Source: Cryptomeria japonica
Taxonomy: Eukaryota > Streptophyta > Pinopsida > Cupressales > Cupressaceae
Assembly (NCBI RefSeq): GCF_030272615.1
Contig: NC_081414.1
Location: forward strand, 912,213,009 to 912,277,008
Reading direction: 5' to 3'
Length of the DNA stretch: 64,000 bases
The notes under the pieces are model-generated. The model saw only the letters and a program-made list of their open reading frames with translations, was not told the origin of the DNA and searched no databases. This document shows, in pieces, positions 1-11,463 of this stretch. Position 1 is the first letter of the stretch; each line of letters starts with the position of its first letter. The translations under genes and the position numbers were made by a program.

Positions 1-2890
1 GCTGATGCAATTCATAAAGGGCTAGTAGGAATAAAAAATGGTAAGGTGGATAGGCCATTTGGATGGTACTCCATGTTAATGCATATGTTTCTGTTCAAAG
101 GGACTGATTATTTTGGAAGGGAGATGGACCTGATTAAGGTCAAGGATAAAGAGGAGATGCTAGTGCAATTGTGGAGTACTGTTCTATCTTGGGATAGAGA
201 AGATGCAAGTTATTTAAAGTTTGATAGATGCTTTGCATCTAAAATTAGGATTCTTCTATGCAGAGAAAACCCTAGAATTCCTAAGGCTCTTTTGGAGTTT
301 CTCAGACCAAAGGAGTTTGTAGAGGATATCAAGATTGTTCACAATTGGGGAGACATATATTTGTACCCTGTGTCTACTGTTTTTAGAGTGTTTGGATTTA
401 TAGGCACGCCCTTTTTACTACCCTATCAGGTCCCATTGAAGATAGGGATTGCAGAAGTCCTGAGACAAATTGGGGGAGTACAAGAAGTAGAGCTAAACAA
501 TAGAGGTAAAGGGACTATTTTCCCAACTATTACCATGGCTCACCATTTTGTGATCACTAAGGGTGGATGGAGATTTTTTGAAGAATTCTTTAAGCCATAT
601 AGGCTGTCTACTGCAGTGTCAAGATGTGCAGACCCCGAGGATTTTTTCAATGGCATGTTCAGAAAAAGAGCAGTGTGCAGAGGTAGGCCACATCAATTTC
701 AGTTCCCAGAAGATCTGATTAGAAATGAATTCAGCTTAGATGAGCAAGAACTGAGGAAGGAGAAGTAGGTGGCATATAAGAAAGCCCTTGATTTTATCCA
801 TCAATTTGACACTAGCTATGACCCCCTTTCTAGCTTCAATCCATTTGAGGAGAAAATAAAATTCCTGATTCTTTATTTTGAAGATCTCATGCAAACCTTA
901 AAAGAAAAGAGGGAGGCCATAATGCAAAATGAGCCTGATAAGGCTAAGATGGTATTGGCTAAGCTTGCCTTTGCTAGAGATATCCCACATGGTGACTATA
1001 TAATGCACAAAAGGTCAAAGTACACTGTGATAATGCTAGTGATAGGTGAGCCTTCCACTTCAAAAGGGAAGAGGAAAATTGAAGATGTCATTGACATCCA
1101 GGATTCCCCTAAGAAGCAGAGAGTGGGAAAGGAAATTGAAACTGATGAGCCTCAATATTCTCCATCTCAGTCTCCTATCCACATTGGAGATGAACAAGCT
1201 GTGGTTGAACAATTATTGCAGTTAGGGAGTCTCGGTGAGATTGCCTATACCTATGAGGAGACCCAAGAGGGGATGCCTGAAGAGCCACCTAATGCTGAAA
1301 TGGATTTGACTGATGGTGAGTTAAAGGGCCAAGAAATGGTCCTTACTGTTAAGCAAGCTAGTGAAGAATTCCTAGCTGACAGTAATTTTGTCACAGTTTT
1401 TATGGAAGCAAAATATTGATGAATTCAAGACTAGATGTGAACAAAGGAAAAGTGAACAGCCTCTTAAAAATACAACTCAGGTAGAAGAAGAGGTTAAGCA
1501 AGAAATGATGGAGGAGTTCAAAGCAATCACCCCTGAGAAAGGAAGACAAATGGTAGCAAAGGCTGGTGTGTTGATTCTCCCTGAATGGGATATAGCTGAT
1601 GCCTTAGTGCTTGATGCAGTGAGGAAAGAAACAAAGCCTATGGAAGGAGTGACATTCAATAAAGATAATGTTGCTCTTGTCATGTGGTCTTTAAAGAAGG
1701 ATGAAAACAAAAGAAGGAAGGATGCATCAGATTCTAGCCTCTTAGGAGGCATGATAGTTAAAAGAGTCCAAGACACAGGGGTAGTTAAAAGAGTCCAAGA
1801 CACAGGGGTAGTCGAAGCTGCAAGCACAGTCCTAGAGACTGCAAAATTCAGTGTTGCGGTGGCAGAGAAAGAGGCACAAGAAAAGGCTAATCTCCAATTG
1901 AAGTTGGAGACTATTTTAAAAGCTTACAATGATGCTAAAGAAGGAATAGCCAACAGAGACAACATAATTGCTAGACTCCAGAGTCAACTAGTAGGTCAAT
2001 ATCATCCCGGTGAATCTTCTACACTCATGATAGCCTCCTCTCTAGCAAGACCCCCTCCTACAAGTCCCATCATTGAATATCCCCCTTCTCCTATGCCTTC
2101 TAGTTCCCAATTACTTGAAAATGTCGACCATGAGTTGGAAAAATCGAAACAAGCTCAGACATTGTATGCAAACAAATATGAGGAGAAGGTGAAAGCCACC
2201 ATCTTGAAGTTTGTTGACTCAGTCAAAACCTCCCATGTATACATAAATATGAAGAGGATTCTTGAGATTTTGATCAAATTGAGAGAAGAAGAAGCCACTT
2301 TGGAACCAATCCTGAATAAGTGGGTGCCTAGAGGTAAAGAGTTAGAGCTCATGTGTTCTTCCCATGCAGATGCAGAAGAGAATGACAATCTAAGGTCCAC
2401 ATGTGAGTTTATAAAAGAGATGAATATTCTTTCAGTGGAAGGAGCAGGTATAAAAAGAAAAGCCCAACTTTATAGAAAAGAATATTCAAATCATAAATTT
2501 GAAATGTTTCCAGGAGGTTTCATTGGTCCTATCCAGCTAAAGGAAGAGAAGACTTGGTTAAAGGAGGTGGACCACAATTTGTCCCTAAGGATCAATCAGA
2601 TTATTAGTACTGATGACACATCCTTATTTGACCAAACAATTGAGGAAATTGAAAAAGTGAAATCTCATTATGGTTTCATAGAAATAGAGATTGGGCATGT
2701 ACGAGTCACTTGGAAGTGGCTAGAAGATATGAAACAGAAGATTGCTAGTTTTACTTGGCATAGTGATGATGTTTATCAGGAGTGGAAAGATAAGTATATG
2801 GGATAGAAAGAAGATGCTCGGGAGCAGTTACAGGAGGTTGCAATAGAACAACAAGCAGAGGAAGCCACAGACGCTGAAAAGGACTTATAA
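1..2890 (+). pseudogene. Unrecognised large ORF, family A (5' partial, broken)
   Basis: The reading frame is already open at base 1, so the gene starts left of the window. It runs in frame 1 to about 1400, is broken by TAG at 766-768, shifts to frame 2 between 1376 and 1416 (T-rich stretch), passes TAG at 2804-2806 and ends at TAA 2888-2890. About 950 codons are visible. The N-terminal third looks globular and contains GFIGTPFLLPY followed by EVLRQIGGVQ. Next come a basic NLS-like patch (GKRKIEDV...PKKQRVGKE, near 1070-1125), an acidic stretch, and a long charged C-terminal part likely to form coiled coil. A 27-bp tandem duplication (1757-1810) repeats KRVQDTGVV. The GF-G-P-L-P...E..RQ block aligns without gaps to family B at 15-18.8 kb, so the two are related. 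I do not recognise the family. It may be an ORF of a plant retroelement or a lineage-specific gene family. Confidence 0.6.
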
Positions 2891-3604
2891 CCGCTTCTTG
2901 AAAATGACCGGTTGTTTGTAACAAACTTTCTTTTGAAGGGTCCAAAGCTTGTATGCATCCATACTATTATAAATGGATACCGGGACTCCTAAAAAAATGA
3001 TCGCAAGTAATTGTAAGAAAACGTTGTAGAAATTTATCTGAGCTTTTTTCTAGTCTTATGGAGAATACTCTGAGTTTTGTAATATTTTCTCAAAATTAAT
3101 ATCAATATACAGACTAGAAATAGTGTATATACATAAATGTGCATAGCAGTCATAGGGCAAGTCATGTCAAATGTGCAACTCAATACAATAAATAATCTTA
3201 GTTTGTAGCCCTATAGCATCATAATGCAGTCCTTGACCAAGTATGCATACAAGAAACATCTAGTTCTATTAAGTCACAAGCATCAAAGTCAGAGGTTATG
3301 ACAACTAGTGAAAAACATCAAGAACAAAAAGTTTAGTCTCAAGAATTAGGAGTTGTAATAAAAAAACTTACAAGGATGAGGCATATTCATAACTTTTGCA
3401 GTCCCACCTTGGATATCAACACTAGAAGCAACTCATATTGTTCGTGTACAGACAAGACAATATGGGAGTTCATTATACCCAGCAACTCGTGGTGTTGTTG
3501 TTCGTGTTGGCTCTATTGGACCCTGCAATTAAGATTCAATATACATTATTCAATAAGATTAACTGTGCAAGATAATGAAGTATTCAAAAGTGTGTTACCT
3601 TGTT
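2891..3604. other. Spacer between family A and CACTA copy 1
   Basis: AT-rich, with no convincing coding frame. The homology between the two CACTA copies begins near 3605, so this stretch is outside the shared block. It may be family A 3' flank or a private part of CACTA copy 1. No CACTA terminus was found in it. Confidence 0.4.
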
Positions 3605-3723
3605 GAGCTTCGCTTGGTTTCGAGATTAGTTTAATATTCTCTACTTAATAGGGCCAACCACGTGAAGGTGGAAGCTCATTTGGCCCCTCCCCCCCCCCTA
3701 ACATCACTCTAAATTCCCCGTTA

Positions 3724-3930
3724 ACATCTTATAACATTCATTCATTAATTCTCTCTACCATTAATAAAATATAGCATTCATTCATTAATATCACATAACA
3801 TTCATTAACACATAACATTGATTAACATTAATTAACACACAACATTCATCAATATTGATTAACACATATCATCCATAAACATTACTTAGCACATTATTAC
3901 ATTCACTAACACATAAAAATCAGTCATTAT
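3724..3930. repeat. AT-rich degenerate short tandem repeats (ACATTCATTAAC-like)
   Basis: Repeated variants of ACATTCATTAACACATA follow one another. The matching position of CACTA copy 2 (about 30755-30950) has the same run with different unit numbers. They lie on the 3' side of the Transposase_24 gene and belong to the element. Confidence 0.6.
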
Positions 3931-4679
3931 CAAATAAGTTAGATTACAATCATTTCTTTCTTTGTTTTTTCTTTGAAGCTATGAAAAGACTAAGTGGAAC
4001 ATCGATGTCTTCATCATTTCCCCCCTCTGCAGATGTTCCGCCAACTGCTCGTGATCTCAATGTATGCCTAGTCCTCTACTGAGGACGAGGACACTGAAGA
4101 GCAGGGGGGTCCTTTGCAATAACAAAGAAATGGGTTAAATTCAAAACAAAAAAATATTATCGTTACAAGTATTTCATTAATTTAGAGAACATAATTGTTG
4201 TGCTCTTTACCTGATGGGGCCACATCATTTGGTGTAGCCTCAACCTCAACATGCTGAACACCACGGTCCTCTTCAACTGAGTGGGGAACATCACCTTCTT
4301 CAGGTTGTGTACCCAGATCATGCTCCACTTGCTCACCACCGACTACATGCTCTAAAATATTAACAAGAAAGGTTACATTAATTACTACTCTAATTACAAA
4401 TTAAGATGTTTAATTGTATTAATAGCTAAATAAATAAATTTGAATAGCAAATGAATACCTCCACTACTAGGATGCACATTCGGACCTTCATGTGCAGGTG
4501 GTGTTTCACAATTAGCAGGCTGCATTCCAATGACATGCTCATTGTTATCATTGCTTGCTTATTTAAAACAAATATAGTCACTTTATGTTGGAACTCAACA
4601 TCAATTAAATTATTGGTAAAGTATTCAATTTGAAACAACTTCCATTTACCATATTTACCTGTGTGACGGATGCACTTGA

Positions 4680-5324
4680 ATGCTGTGTATGCCCACTCAA
4701 TTCTCGTTGCCGATCAGCCACAGCTGAATAGCCTTAGTGGTAGGCGATTCTCTTGTCATCTTCTGTGGGCGCTCTATTGAATTCAGAGCCCTGCATTTTT
4801 ACTTGGTACTGTGAATTTTGCTTGCATTGTTTGATAAAAAAAAAACGTTTGCAATTTATTAATATTTTGAGACAATATGGGAGTTTACATGAGATACTTA
4901 CAATTCGTGCAACAAGTTTCATGTAACCACCATAGCCGAGTTTGTGTTGCCCGTGCTTTTCTTGCCTTGCCTTGGTTGCCTTTGACTTGTCACTCAGTCT
5001 ATAAAAAGTTTGAAATATGTTAGATTATATAAATATAAAGAGTAATTAATTAGTACATAATTACATTCTTAATAGTATCCTGTACCTTCTTCTGGCGTCT
5101 ACTGGTGTATTTCCTTTTTTCCTTTCAATTCTCTCCTTGGCATCCAAAATCAGGTCCTTCCACTCCCTCTTTGGAATCATGGGGGGATGCTTGTACTTTA
5201 GGTTCCTCTCTAAATGGGTCCTGTATTGGTCCCTCACATACTTTAGATATGTGCCAGCTTTTTCAAGGAGCTTGGTTTTGTCAAAGGTGTCATTTCCAAA
5301 CCACTCAACCATTTGGTTTGTCAA
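4680..5324 (-). pseudogene. Transposase_24-type (TNPA-like) protein, main domain exons, copy 1
   Basis: The exon at 5324-5061 encodes NQMVEWFGNDTFDKTKLLEK, then PPMIPKREWKDLILDAKERI and a basic end. The next exon (about 5000-4905) reads SDKSKATKARQEKHG and GQHKLGYGGYMKLVARI. A 'P..IP..W..L' helix followed by 'K...A......H..G...' is the pattern of Pfam Transposase_24, the second protein of plant CACTA elements, which is thought to bind subterminal repeats. A third exon (about 4800-4680) has an in-frame TAA where copy 2 has CAA (YHx versus YQQ), so this copy is damaged. Introns follow from the frame changes and GT/AG sites. The domain call rests on motif pattern only. Confidence 0.7.
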
Positions 5325-5636
5325 TTCATCTTTTAACCTTTTTTCTTGGTCATTCCACCTTTTAAAGCAAAAACAAACCTGTTAGATTCAGAAATGAACT
5401 GAAGCTACATTTATTACACTTCAAGAAATGGATCAAAGGAAAAGTATTCTAGCAATGATATGAAATCAAAAGTGGATAAGGGTTAGTTCACATATGATGT
5501 ACCACCTTTTACGTATGGTGGGCCCAAATATCTGCAATGCAATGTCACTAAGATGTTTATAGAAAATATCATTGCCTGCAAAAAATTCATGGGATCAATA
5601 TTAGTCCAAAATGAGTGATCATAAAGTAAATTACAA

Positions 5637-6629
5637 TTAGAGTATATATAATAATAATTTTAAAGTACCTGGAACCTTTTGTATCTTTAAGGGAAGCATT
5701 TCTTTGTCGCTCACCATGAATGTGGCCTGCAATGTTCCTGTACTAGCAATACGAGAAGATATAGGAAACGATGCTATGTTATCAACAGTAGTCGCCTTTG
5801 GCATATCCTCACGTGCATCTCCTCCTACAAAAAATGAACCCACTATGAAATGGCATTAGAATTCAAGAAAGAACGCTTGAAGGGAAATAAACACATGACA
5901 GAAGATAGAGCAAAAGAGGGATCTACCAACAGTGGGCAGGCCAATATGATGTGCACTAGAGGATGTTGGCATGCTACGTGTTGCCGACATTGCAGTTGGC
6001 AATACAGGTGAGGGTGAGCTCTGATGAGGCGGCGTCGGCATTTGGACAGTAACATTGACAACACCTAAAGAATAATACATTAAATATATCAAACATTAAA
6101 TATATGAAAAGTGCAAGAATTGTAAACAAGGATGAACCTTTATTTTGAAAATTGACAGTATCAAGTATGATGTGTTTTGGGTACTCAGAGTGATAAGCCA
6201 AGCAAGTGATAATACAAGAAAATCGTCATCACCTGATCCTGCAACACCCTGATCGTAGGAACGACTTTCATGAGGGCAGATAAATTGCTGTAAAAACAAT
6301 ACATACATATTTTAGTTAATGACATAAAAAGAGAATAAAATATAAACCATTATTGAAATTTTGTTATAATTAAAGCTTTCATTACTGCTTACTTGCAAGT
6401 TTTCTGCTGTCTTATACAATAATTCCACCCTCTGTCGTATCTCATCAGTGGTAGGATGCATGGCTGCCAAAGCAACAATCTCTTTTCTAATTTTTATAAG
6501 AGGCATTTTAAAGAATTTCACAAGGTCTGTGGGATCTTCAAGGTCATCATTGCTTAACCCTAATGATTCCACATCCATAGAAAGGTGCTCAGGTACTGCA
6601 ACTCCCTTTCCCTTTCCCCGAACATCCAT
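5637..6629 (-). pseudogene. Upstream exons of the Transposase_24-type gene, copy 1
   Basis: Short open exon-like segments lie upstream (on the minus strand) of the Transposase_24 exons. They include 6629-6395, encoding GKGKGVAVPEHLSMDVESLG and a helical stretch ending VELLYKTAENLQ before a splice-like boundary, and 5843-5637, encoding DAREDMPKATTVDNIASFP. Copy 2 has colinear counterparts at 33661-33420 and 32947-32741 with moderate divergence, which supports real exons. No catalytic motif is visible. The helical segment could be an oligomerisation region. Confidence 0.5.
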
Positions 6630-7225
6630 CTATGTCAAGAATATCATTAACAATTACAAAATTAGTATAAACCACTAAAAAAAAGAACATAATAATGTAA
6701 CAGTTTGCTTCTACCTAATTTGTACAATTAATGAGGTTTACCTGCTCGGTAGAAGTGTCGCAAGGTACATCTCTGTTTGCGATATGTGATGGATCCATGT
6801 CGGCCTGTGACAAAGAAAAAATATAAAAAACGTTAGTGAAATTACATCATACACAACATGAACAACATGAACTTTGTAGACAAAAAGAGTATTAAATAAT
6901 AAAAAGATGTTGTCATCAAAATCATTGTAAATTTTGTAATTCCTTACCTTTACTTTATGTAGACTATGCAGGATCCTCAACTAAATGGTCACATAAATAG
7001 TCACATAGCTAATAAACAATCCAATTTCCATAAATAAACACAGTTTAAAAATTGTCACATAAATAGTCACACCCCCTATCTCCATCTCCATATTAAAAGG
7101 TGCATCATGAATTAATTATGTAATGGCATTAGAATTCAAAATAGAATGAATTAATTATGTAAAAAAAATTCTATCAAGAAGTCAATATTCAATAGATAAT
7201 ATACTAATCGCATTCCTCATACATT

Positions 7226-7263
7226 TCATTCCTCATCACCATGAACATCAAGGTCATCATCAC

Positions 7264-7309
<46 letters not shown>

Positions 7310-8209
7310 TTCGTCATCATCATCATCAACGTCTTTGCCATCATCATCACCATCATCACCATCACCATCATCATCATCATCGTCATCATCATCATCATCA
7401 TCATCATCTTCTTGTTCTTCTTTATCGTCATTGTGAAACTGTCGATCGTGATCATCATCCACTTCATCTTCTACTTCTTCAGTATCTTCTTCTTCCATCA
7501 CATTATACTTTATCAACCTTCCTCTTGGATCATGTCTAACAACAAATGACCAACCCGGTTTATGTGGAACCTCTGAGTAAAATACTTGCTCACATTGGCT
7601 TGGAAGAACATAGGGCTCATCCCCAACTGGTTCAAATGACCTTGTATTTAGCATTATAAAACCATTATCATGTTCAATAACAATTTTATTAGGATCATTT
7701 TTATTCAATCGTAGCCTGTACCATTTGACGACGAAAAAAACTAATTTGAAGGAATTAAAGTCACACTCAAGTATATCATCAAAAATGCCATAGTATCGAT
7801 TTTGAGACTGTTGAGGATGAATGCCATTTCTCGATGAAATATTTGTCACCTCAAAGACTGCAGTGATGCCAGAATCACAAGTTTTCTTTGTGTCATCCAA
7901 CTTTTTTATGCGAAATTTATGACCATTGTAGCACATAGCATTGTGGTGTTTGACCCGCGATATGTCAAACATGTAAAATTTATTGCATTGTGAGTTGATA
8001 AACATATGGGTGATTAATAAATTTATACGTACCTGTTTATCTCTTAAACCATATGCTAAATCAATTTCCCTTTGCGTAACATTGGAATCTCCATTACGAT
8101 GTGCTTCTTTAACCAATGAAGCCACACCTTCCCATGTTAACGTGCGTCCAGAATGTTGACAACGTTCAATCCAAACCATCATCCAATCAAGATTGTTTGC
8201 AATATACAA
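7226..8209 (-). CDS. DUF4216 domain with poly-Asp tail, CACTA transposase C-terminal part, copy 1
   Basis: The frame contains YYGIFDDILECDFNSFKLVF, VVKWYRLRL, LPSQCEQVFY and PGWSFVVRHDPRGR. This is the DUF4216 pattern (YG...iv...f..F...W......Q..QVFY....W..V) found at the C-terminal side of plant CACTA TNP2 transposases. After residue about 240 the protein becomes an acidic tail of more than 50 Asp with some Gly and Glu, encoded by a GAT/GAC microsatellite. The N-terminal 60 residues (NNLDWMMVWIERCQHSGRTL...) are probably a separate exon joined through an intron. The domain's role in transposition is not established. Confidence 0.75.
7245..7425. repeat. (ATC/TCA)n trinucleotide microsatellite encoding poly-Asp
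   Basis: Nearly uninterrupted ATC/TCA repeats on the + strand. In the DUF4216 frame on the minus strand this is a run of Asp codons with a few Gly and Val. The other frames give runs of Ile, Met or Ser that look like ORFs but are by-products. Confidence 0.9.
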
Positions 8210-8297
8210 ATGTAGTGCATCCCACTCTCAACCAACTGTACAAAAAATAAATAGACGTCTTACAATCGATTTATTTTGAAGATTAAGAATTAATTAA

Positions 8298-8666
8298 CTA
8301 CAATAACATCTTATAATTACCTCTCACTTTCCTCAATCTACCTTTCCCCATCAAGTACTCCCCTTCGAATTTGTTAATGGTGTTGGGATCCCAAATGTGA
8401 TCCACGTGGATCTTTGCTGCAAACTTAGGAAGATATTCAGAAATGTACACCATAGTCTGGTATACCATATATCCCTCCACCATAGAACCCTCAGGATGTG
8501 CTCTTTGTCGAACCAAAGCCTTCAAAAATTTCAAGTGCCTCTCAACCATCCACATTGACCTAGTGTGTACAGGTCCACACAATTCAATCTCCTCAACTTG
8601 GTGTATGAGGTAGTACTCTTGTGCATTGAAAAAAGCTGGAGGTAGACACTTTTGCATTTCACACAT
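8298..8666 (-). CDS. DUF4218 domain exon of the CACTA transposase, copy 1
   Basis: The exon encodes HQVEEIELCGPVHTRSMWMV, ERHLKFLKALVRQRAHPEGS and MVEGYMV. The string 'GPVH.R.M...ER....LK..VR..A.PEGSM.EGY' is the hallmark of DUF4218, which lies between TNP2 and DUF4216 in plant CACTA transposases. The frame is open through the exon. Copy 2 has the same exon, damaged by a one-base loss in the VEGYM region. No catalytic residues are assigned to this domain. Confidence 0.8.
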   Translation of the reverse strand: MCEMQKCLPPAFFNAQEYYLIHQVEEIELCGPVHTRSMWMVERHLKFLKALVRQRAHPEGSMVEGYMVYQTMVYISEYLPKFAAKIHVDHIWDPNTINKFEGEYLMGKGRLRKVRGNYKMLL

Positions 8667-8849
8667 TAAATGAGGAATTTTTTCTCTTCCAATATTTTAT
8701 ATCATCTTTATGGATTTCTTTACATGACAACCACCTACAAGGTATTCAAGACGCAAAAAAATATATTACATAAGAAGTAAAACAAATCGCAAATATAATA
8801 TCTATACAATGAACTAAATAAATATCACTACTTACCTTATGTATTTTCC

Positions 8850-10640
8850 AAGATCATATATGACTTGCTTGACATTATTGTCGAAGTCGTCTGGGAGAGA
8901 TAGAGGTAGAACATACTGCAACAATTATAAAATTATCTTTTCATTTTTTTGTAACATAATGAAAAGTACACGTACGCTCAGTACTGAAATATATACTAAA
9001 AACACAAGAACATGAATTACCTTAATGAAGGTATGCCAATCATGCATTTTCATCCCTAGCCCAAATTCACTTTTCTTTGATATGAGATTGTTTATGTTCA
9101 CAGCAAATCCTGTGGGAAATCGATTTTTTCGTATGACTTCTTTTATAGCATTGCTTTGCTGGTCCGTTAATAACCAAGGAAGCTCACTTATATTAATCTG
9201 GTCTCCATGGCTATTTGATTAAATGACATTTATCATTGCATGATTGGAATCCCGAATGTCACTACATATTTTGACAATTTTTTCTTTGTCACGCCTTCCA
9301 TCCAATATTTTCCATAATGTCTCTGTTATATTCTTTCCAATATGCATACTATCAAACAAATGAACAATTTGTAACTGCTTGTAGTAGGGCAACCTACTAA
9401 ATTGTCAAGGATAACTTTTTATTCCCTTAGGAAGGTGGTCATTTATGCTTTCACGACCTTCATGATCATCAATCACATCATCAGTAAACAAAACAAAATA
9501 GAAAAGGTGTTTTATGACAAACCAATAGATGGAATGGCATTACCTTAATGATTAATTCTATTATATTCCAACTTCCACAGGTGAGGTGTCATTCTTCATG
9601 GCTTTGATGTATTCTCTTCTTTCCCATTGAAAATATGTTTTTCAGTATTTCGATACTTATGATTTTTGTGGAGAAAGTGTCTATACTCATCAAACACCTG
9701 CTTTCCTAAACTTTTTGAATGATGAGATTTCATCTTTGGACCACAAACAGGACATGCAAATTTTCCCTTTGTTTGAAGACCTACAAGATAATGTATAATT
9801 GGATTAAATATGATAATTTTTTGAATTATAATGTTCATGCACAACTTAAACACTATAACATACCACAAAAATGTGTTAGCCCCGGGGCATCATGTATTGT
9901 CCATAGAAGCATCGCACGGAATTGAAATTGTCTTTGTCCTATTGGTCTAGAGACGTCATACATAGTGACACCATTCCATAACTCTAGCAACTCGTCGATA
10001 AGAGGCTTGATATATACATTCATATCTTTAACTTGGTACTTACCTAATCGAATGAACAAAAACATTACATAATTATTATGACCATTTTACTGCAATATTT
10101 ATAATTAAATTTAGACGACTATATTTAAATGATAAAATACCTGGAACAATCATTGCCAACACTATGTGCTCCCTCTTTATTGACATCCATGGAGGAATGT
10201 TATTGTTGATAACAAAAATAGGCCACACTAAGTAAACAGATCTCATCTCTCCAAATGGATTGACACCGTCCGCTGCCAATGAAAGCCTGAGATTACGAGG
10301 TTCTTCTTTAAAGTGTGGCCACTTTTCCTCTATGTCCATAAATGCTGAACCATCCGTAGGCATTTGAATAATGTCATCTCAACTTCTATTGCGTGCATGG
10401 TAATCCATAAATTGTGCCAAGCTAGTGCACTTGAATAATCGTTGCATACGTGGAATAATGGGAATATAGCGAAGAACCTTGCGAGGAACCCTTTTTGTTA
10501 TTTGATTTGTTCGATATCTACCGATATGACATTCAGGGCATTCAATTCGAAATTCATGTTGTTTGTGATATATAATATGATCATTGGGACAAGCATCTAT
10601 TACTTGATACTCCATTCCAATATCTTTCATAACGGCAGAT
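8850..10640 (-). pseudogene. TNP2-family CACTA transposase core, copy 1
   Basis: The segments give the TNP2 family in order: CPNDHIIYHKQHEF and C-x2-C (ECPECHIGRY), VPRKVLRYIPIIPRMQRLFK, DPFGEMRS-like NPFGEMRSVYLVWPIFVINN, FRAMLLWTIHDAPGLTHFCG, and TKGKFACPVCGPKMKSHHSK. Downstream, residues equivalent to the 'D.MH..KN' and 'FP.G......HDWHTF' motifs of copy 2 remain but out of frame (about 9020-9400). Arg in copy 1 'RNRS' is followed by TGA where copy 2 reads CAA; both can derive from CGA. The protein would cut the element ends. This copy has an internal stop and frame loss, so it cannot make a full transposase. Confidence 0.8.
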
Positions 10641-10872
10641 AATTCTCAGTATGAGCAAGGTAGAATATTTGATGGTGGTAACAAAAACTCACCTATCAAT
10701 ATACAACAACAAAATATAATTTGTTATAATAAAGAATATTAATGGTACAACATGATTCACAGTTTATTATGACATATATGACATGCCTTAACATATGTGA
10801 CATTGTTATGTTGGATAAACCATTCATAACCTTCAAGTTCACCAACAACAATACAACGGAGAGAAGAGTTGC

Positions 10873-11133
10873 CTACGAGCCTTCATAAAGGGCCTTAAAT
10901 GCCTTCTCAAGTAGAGGGACATCATGAACAACACCAAGGTCATCTTCATCATTATGATCAGCTGCGCGAGTACTAAATGAGTCATGGATCAATGTATTTG
11001 TACCATCATCTTCAATTGTGTTTTCTGGCTCATGATCGTCATCTTCCATGGGATCATTATCTTCAGCTTCAATATTCACACCTCCATGTTCGTCCACTTC
11101 GAAAACCATATTCTCAGGGTTGTGTTGATCCAT
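10873..11133 (-). CDS. Acidic linker exon of the CACTA transposase, copy 1
   Basis: It encodes a short acidic segment (HGGVNIEAEDNDPMEDDDHE...) lying between the transposase-associated domain exon and the TNP2 exons. Copy 2 has a colinear version at 39528-39124. Acidic linkers at this place are usual in plant CACTA proteins. No motif beyond the acidity is visible. Confidence 0.6.
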   Translation of the reverse strand: MDQHNPENMVFEVDEHGGVNIEAEDNDPMEDDDHEPENTIEDDGTNTLIHDSFSTRAADHNDEDDLGVVHDVPLLEKAFKALYEGS

Positions 11134-11217
11134 ACCATGTGCTCCGTGGTGCTCGACCTATATAAAATTGATATACATAAATAAACCGTGATCATGATCT
11201 CATCATCACATGATTTA

Positions 11218-11463
11218 TTATGTATATAAATTGTCAAAACGATATAATGAAAAACTTACCAATGGATGATAATCATGTTCACCTTTAATGTGACCATGCA
11301 ACCTACAATGTTTCTTCGTTGTTTTGATTAGAAGTCTTCTAGTCTTTAACCCCTTATAAATTTTGCACAGACAATAACATTTTCCATCACCTTTTCTTTT
11401 CAAGTTAGACCACAATCTAGCAATTGTCTCCTTATTTTGTTGTTCGTTGATATTATCTGACAT
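11218..11463 (-). CDS. Transposase-associated domain, first exon of the CACTA transposase, copy 1
   Basis: An ATG at 11463 opens a frame of about 80 residues. It begins MSDNINEQQNKETIARLWSN and continues with a Cys pair region (KCYCLCKIYKGLKTRRL) and KKHCRLHGHIKGEHDYHP. The pattern C.C..C......V..HL...G....Y..W is that of the transposase-associated (zinc-binding-like) domain at the N terminus of plant CACTA transposases. Copy 2 keeps CPCKICKG, whereas here the equivalent reads CLCKIYKG, so one likely metal-binding Cys is lost. The homology between the two CACTA copies ends about 10 bp upstream of this ATG. Confidence 0.75.
   Translation of the reverse strand: MSDNINEQQNKETIARLWSNLKRKGDGKCYCLCKIYKGLKTRRLLIKTTKKHCRLHGHIKGEHDYHPLVSFSLYRFDNLYT

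Noticed and set aside
3376-3606. Plus-strand Cys-rich frame (small secreted peptide?)
   Set aside because: No signal peptide pattern, and no counterpart at the matching side of CACTA copy 2.
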